Part shown: piece by piece, positions 6,101 through 7,049 of the stretch
Numbering within the stretch: position 1 is the first letter of the stretch
Layout of the letters: every line of letters begins with the position of its first letter
Source of the DNA: Oscillospiraceae bacterium
Lineage (GTDB): Bacteria > Bacillota_A > Clostridia > Oscillospirales > Oscillospiraceae
NCBI GenBank assembly: GCA_024690695.1
Contig: JAILOS010000083.1
Span: 1 to 7,049 of the forward strand
Direction of reading: 5' to 3'
Length of the DNA: 7,049 nucleotides
Notes under the pieces: model-generated
Database searches by the model: none
The model's input: the letters and a program-made list of their open reading frames with translations, nothing else
What the model was told of the DNA's origin: nothing
Program-made: the position numbers and the translations under genes

Positions 6101-6862
6101 TACTACAACATTTACGTCGTGGATCTGGATTCGGAGCGTTTCATCGAATACAGCTCCAAGGCCGGCGACGAGGAGCTGGCGATCGAGCGTCACGGCGAGG
6201 GCTTCTTCACCGCGGTGAAGCGCGACTCCGTCACCCGCATCTTCGAGGCGGACCGGGAGCCCTTCCTCAGGTCCTTCTCGAAGGAGAACATCGTGCGCGA
6301 GCTCGAGGTCCAGGGCTCTTTCCTGTACACCTACCGGCTGATCGACACCGGCGCGCCGCTGTACGCCAACATGAAGATCACGCGCATGTCCGGTGGCAAC
6401 CGGATCATTATGGGCATCAGCATCGTCGACGCGCAGATGAAGCAGCAGGAGGCCGAGGAGCGGGAGAAGCAGGAGCGTCTGGCCTTCGAGTGGGTCGCGG
6501 CGCTCGCCGGCGGCTACCTTGCGATCTATTCGGTCGACCCGGGAAACAACAGCTTTTTCGAGTACAGCGCCTCCAGTGAGTACGAGGCCTTCGGCATCGT
6601 CAAGCAGGGCGAGGACTTTTTCGAAAAGCTGCGCGAAAACTCGCCGCGCTTCGTCGTGCCGGAGGATCTGCCGGCCTATTCGCAGATCGCCACGAAGGAG
6701 AATATGCTGCGCGAGATCGCCCGCAGCGGCCTGTTCGCCTATCACTACCGCCTGCTGGTGGACGGAACGCCCTGCCCCGTCAGCCTGCGCGCCGCGCTGG
6801 TGAAGGAAAACGGCGTCGACCGGCTGATCATCGGCATCAACCGCACGGAAAACGCGAGCTGA
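3143..6862 (+). CDS. dCache-HAMP-GGDEF(degenerate)-EAL-PAS-like x3 c-di-GMP signalling protein, predicted phosphodiesterase
   Basis: This is a 1239-residue membrane receptor. TM1 is at about 9-31. An extracellular dCache-type sensor spans about 33-325 (WYF from W176, GMDI ending the first lobe near D222). TM2 is at 328-350 and HAMP at 351-403. The GGDEF domain (about 406-565) keeps DALTGLPN (409-416), but its signature is SEDHF (484-488), the substrate-site stretch reads DVIGMKFFNQ (444-453), and no RxxD inhibitory site is present, so cyclase activity is unlikely. The EAL domain (about 580-815) has the expected residues: E604 of EAL, N663, E695, D725/D726 (DDFGSGYSS), K746, D748, E782, E785 and Q802, so it should hydrolyse c-di-GMP to pGpG. 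After it come a PAS-like module (about 860-970) and two mutually similar PAS-like modules (about 982-1095 and 1118-1236) joined by a charged helix (1099-1117). No output domain follows. The overlapping binding-protein gene suggests ligand input through dCache; GTP binding by the GGDEF domain might tune EAL, as in Caulobacter PdeA. Both are inference. Confidence 0.93.
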   Translation: MKMTSIRFKITAITVAVILVTFLSVLASSYSAIRRENERRSVEIMRLKGSETKDVLDQYFIEIERSVWMSANLAMDSLDSVALVEYGAAEPAGRTAEQQALLDAYLAEHCKQIQKAFESVAGGSNGVVAYYYCINPEVSETEHGFFYSRIGKAGYIEREPLDASKLDPDDLEHSTWYFSAIERGQPSWIGPYTAQFLEEEWICSYLIPVYKSGVLIGVMGMDIPMETLFEQVKPIRVYDTGFASLCDDEGRNYYYPELEQGLAPEITELTAAGDLLRRGNSGDELIRYTANGEKRQMSMTTLRNGMKLIITAPVREINASWQRLVRRVLTVAALVILAYAMALMFIMGFLTRPLRVLTAAAGKLAEGDYDVDLPYKSRDEVGELTLAFRQMRDRLRSYIEDLSRRVYTDALTGLPNMRSFFRRATDEKQTLADADEQPAMLYFDVIGMKFFNQQYGFEEGDRLLCEIGRILSRQFGERRVCRFSEDHFAAVGAEEGLEERLEAVFREVQEVNGGKTAPLRVGVYPCRLGQVGPAVACDHAKYACDRLKGTYSSGYIWFDNDMLGQLDDTRYIIDHLDQALTEGWIKVYYQPIIRTVNSRVCDEEALSRWIDPKRGFLSPAVFIPILENARLIYKLDLYVLDQILEKMQAQKKAGLQVVPHSLNLSRDDFDVCDVVEEIRRRVDEAGIPRDRLTIEVTESIIGRDFDFMKEQIRRFRALGFKVWMDDFGSGYSSLDVLHEIRFDLIKFDMSFMRRFDEGDESRIILTELVRMAVSLGLDTVCEGVETPAQVEFLREIGCSKLQGYYYCKPIPYESILERYDSGRQIGFENPEESAYYESIGRVNLFDLTSIASRGENEGRQYSNALPVGVMEIRKERVRFVRANKAFRDFMQRAFDFNLEEREFGFPEQVEGSGASFMRMVRRCCDEGSRAFYDGRLPDGSLAHIIINSVSRNPINGAQAVLIAVLSVTEPDKSTTYADIARALAADYYNIYVVDLDSERFIEYSSKAGDEELAIERHGEGFFTAVKRDSVTRIFEADREPFLRSFSKENIVRELEVQGSFLYTYRLIDTGAPLYANMKITRMSGGNRIIMGISIVDAQMKQQEAEEREKQERLAFEWVAALAGGYLAIYSVDPGNNSFFEYSASSEYEAFGIVKQGEDFFEKLRENSPRFVVPEDLPAYSQIATKENMLREIARSGLFAYHYRLLVDGTPCPVSLRAALVKENGVDRLIIGINRTENAS

Positions 6863-6914
6863 GCCCGACGGAGTTCGGATTCGGCCGCGCCGCAAACGAA
6901 AAACCGCCCCAAAA

Positions 6915-7049
6915 GGGCGAGCAAATTAGGGAGACGACAGGTTTTGAGCGGGCCTTTTCCGCCCAAGCTTCATGAAAAATTGCGGAAATACAGACAAGTA
7001 TTCCCGCAATTTTTCATTTTGCCTGAACGAAAAATCCCTCGCTCAAAAC
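6915..7049 (+). repeat. Palindromic intergenic repeat, copy B (plus orientation)
   Basis: A 26-base flank (6915-6940, beginning GGGCGAGCAA and ending GACGACAG) precedes a 109-base imperfect palindrome (6941-7049). The palindrome has a perfect 10-bp outer stem, GTTTTGAGCG (6941-6950) with CGCTCAAAAC (7040-7049), and a 20-bp inner stem with one mismatch (6972-6991 with 6998-7017). It is the inverted partner of copy A, with the same 135-base length and the same flank and palindrome boundaries. Blocks shared with copy A include CTTTTCC (6954-6960), GAAATAC at the inner stem, GCCTGA (7021-7026) and AAAAATC followed by CTC near the end. It begins 52 bases after the stop of the EAL gene. Copy B is better paired than copy A, suggesting it is younger or better maintained. 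The nature (mobile element or RNA) is not settled. Confidence 0.78.
6972..7017. terminator. Inner hairpin of copy B, possible operon terminator
   Basis: The 20-base arms 6972-6991 and 6998-7017 pair at 19 of 20 positions around a 6-base loop (AGACAA). The stem has a short GC core (GCGG with CCGC), and five T (7010-7014) on the right arm matched by five A on the left, so it could stop transcription from either side. It is the first strong hairpin after the EAL gene, but the T-run lies within the stem rather than after a GC-rich stem, so terminator function is only plausible. Confidence 0.35.

Noticed and set aside
5960..6895. A 311-codon minus-strand open frame over the C-terminal PAS-like region
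   Set aside because: It is antisense to the duplicated PAS-like modules and has no domain signature of its own.
6941..7049. A retron msd-like hairpin or CRISPR repeat
   Set aside because: There is no reverse transcriptase or cas gene in the window, and the palindromes occur as single units rather than as regularly spaced repeats with spacers.

Overview
The window looks like chromosomal DNA from a high-GC member of the Clostridia (gut-type Firmicutes). This is inferred from consensus vegetative promoters with extended -10 boxes, strong GGAGG-type ribosome binding sites, a lipobox lipoprotein, and a dCache/HAMP/GGDEF/EAL protein followed by PAS-like modules of the kind common in Lachnospiraceae and Oscillospirales. 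No taxonomic marker is present, so the placement is tentative. All four supported genes lie on the + strand.

Layout: 1-216 has no gene. It holds a 12-base fragment (1-12) identical to the last 12 bases of the window, and a palindromic repeat in minus orientation (22-156). Next come a small exported protein of unknown function (217-561), a clear promoter (568-596), an XRE-type DNA-binding protein with a histone-H1-like Ala/Lys/Pro linker (636-1151), and a strong intrinsic terminator (1161-1198). A 280-base gap holds a GC-rich imperfect hairpin and, at its right end, a promoter (1381-1409) with dyad sequences around and downstream of it. The promoter drives a two-gene operon: a family 5 solute-binding lipoprotein (1479-3146) overlapping by 4 bases (ATGA) a 1239-residue transmembrane c-di-GMP signalling protein (3143-6862). 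The right edge (6915-7049) is a second, plus-oriented copy of the palindromic repeat.

How the parts may work together: the operon pairs an extracellular, lipid-anchored peptide-type binding protein with a membrane receptor (dCache-HAMP) whose cytoplasmic part has a degenerate GGDEF domain (SEDHF), an EAL domain with every expected catalytic residue, and three C-terminal PAS-like modules. No ABC permease gene is visible. The simplest reading is a ligand-sensing c-di-GMP phosphodiesterase in which the binding protein presents its ligand to the receptor, by analogy with NspS-MbaA of Vibrio cholerae. This is inference.

The most unusual feature is the pair of 135-base repeats facing opposite ways at the two edges. 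They align end to end with no net length change. Each has a conserved 26-base flank followed by a 109-base palindrome. In the terminal stem the two copies have different bases but both still pair perfectly, which points to selection on, or regeneration of, a hairpin. This fits a mobile palindromic element or a structured RNA family that I do not recognise.
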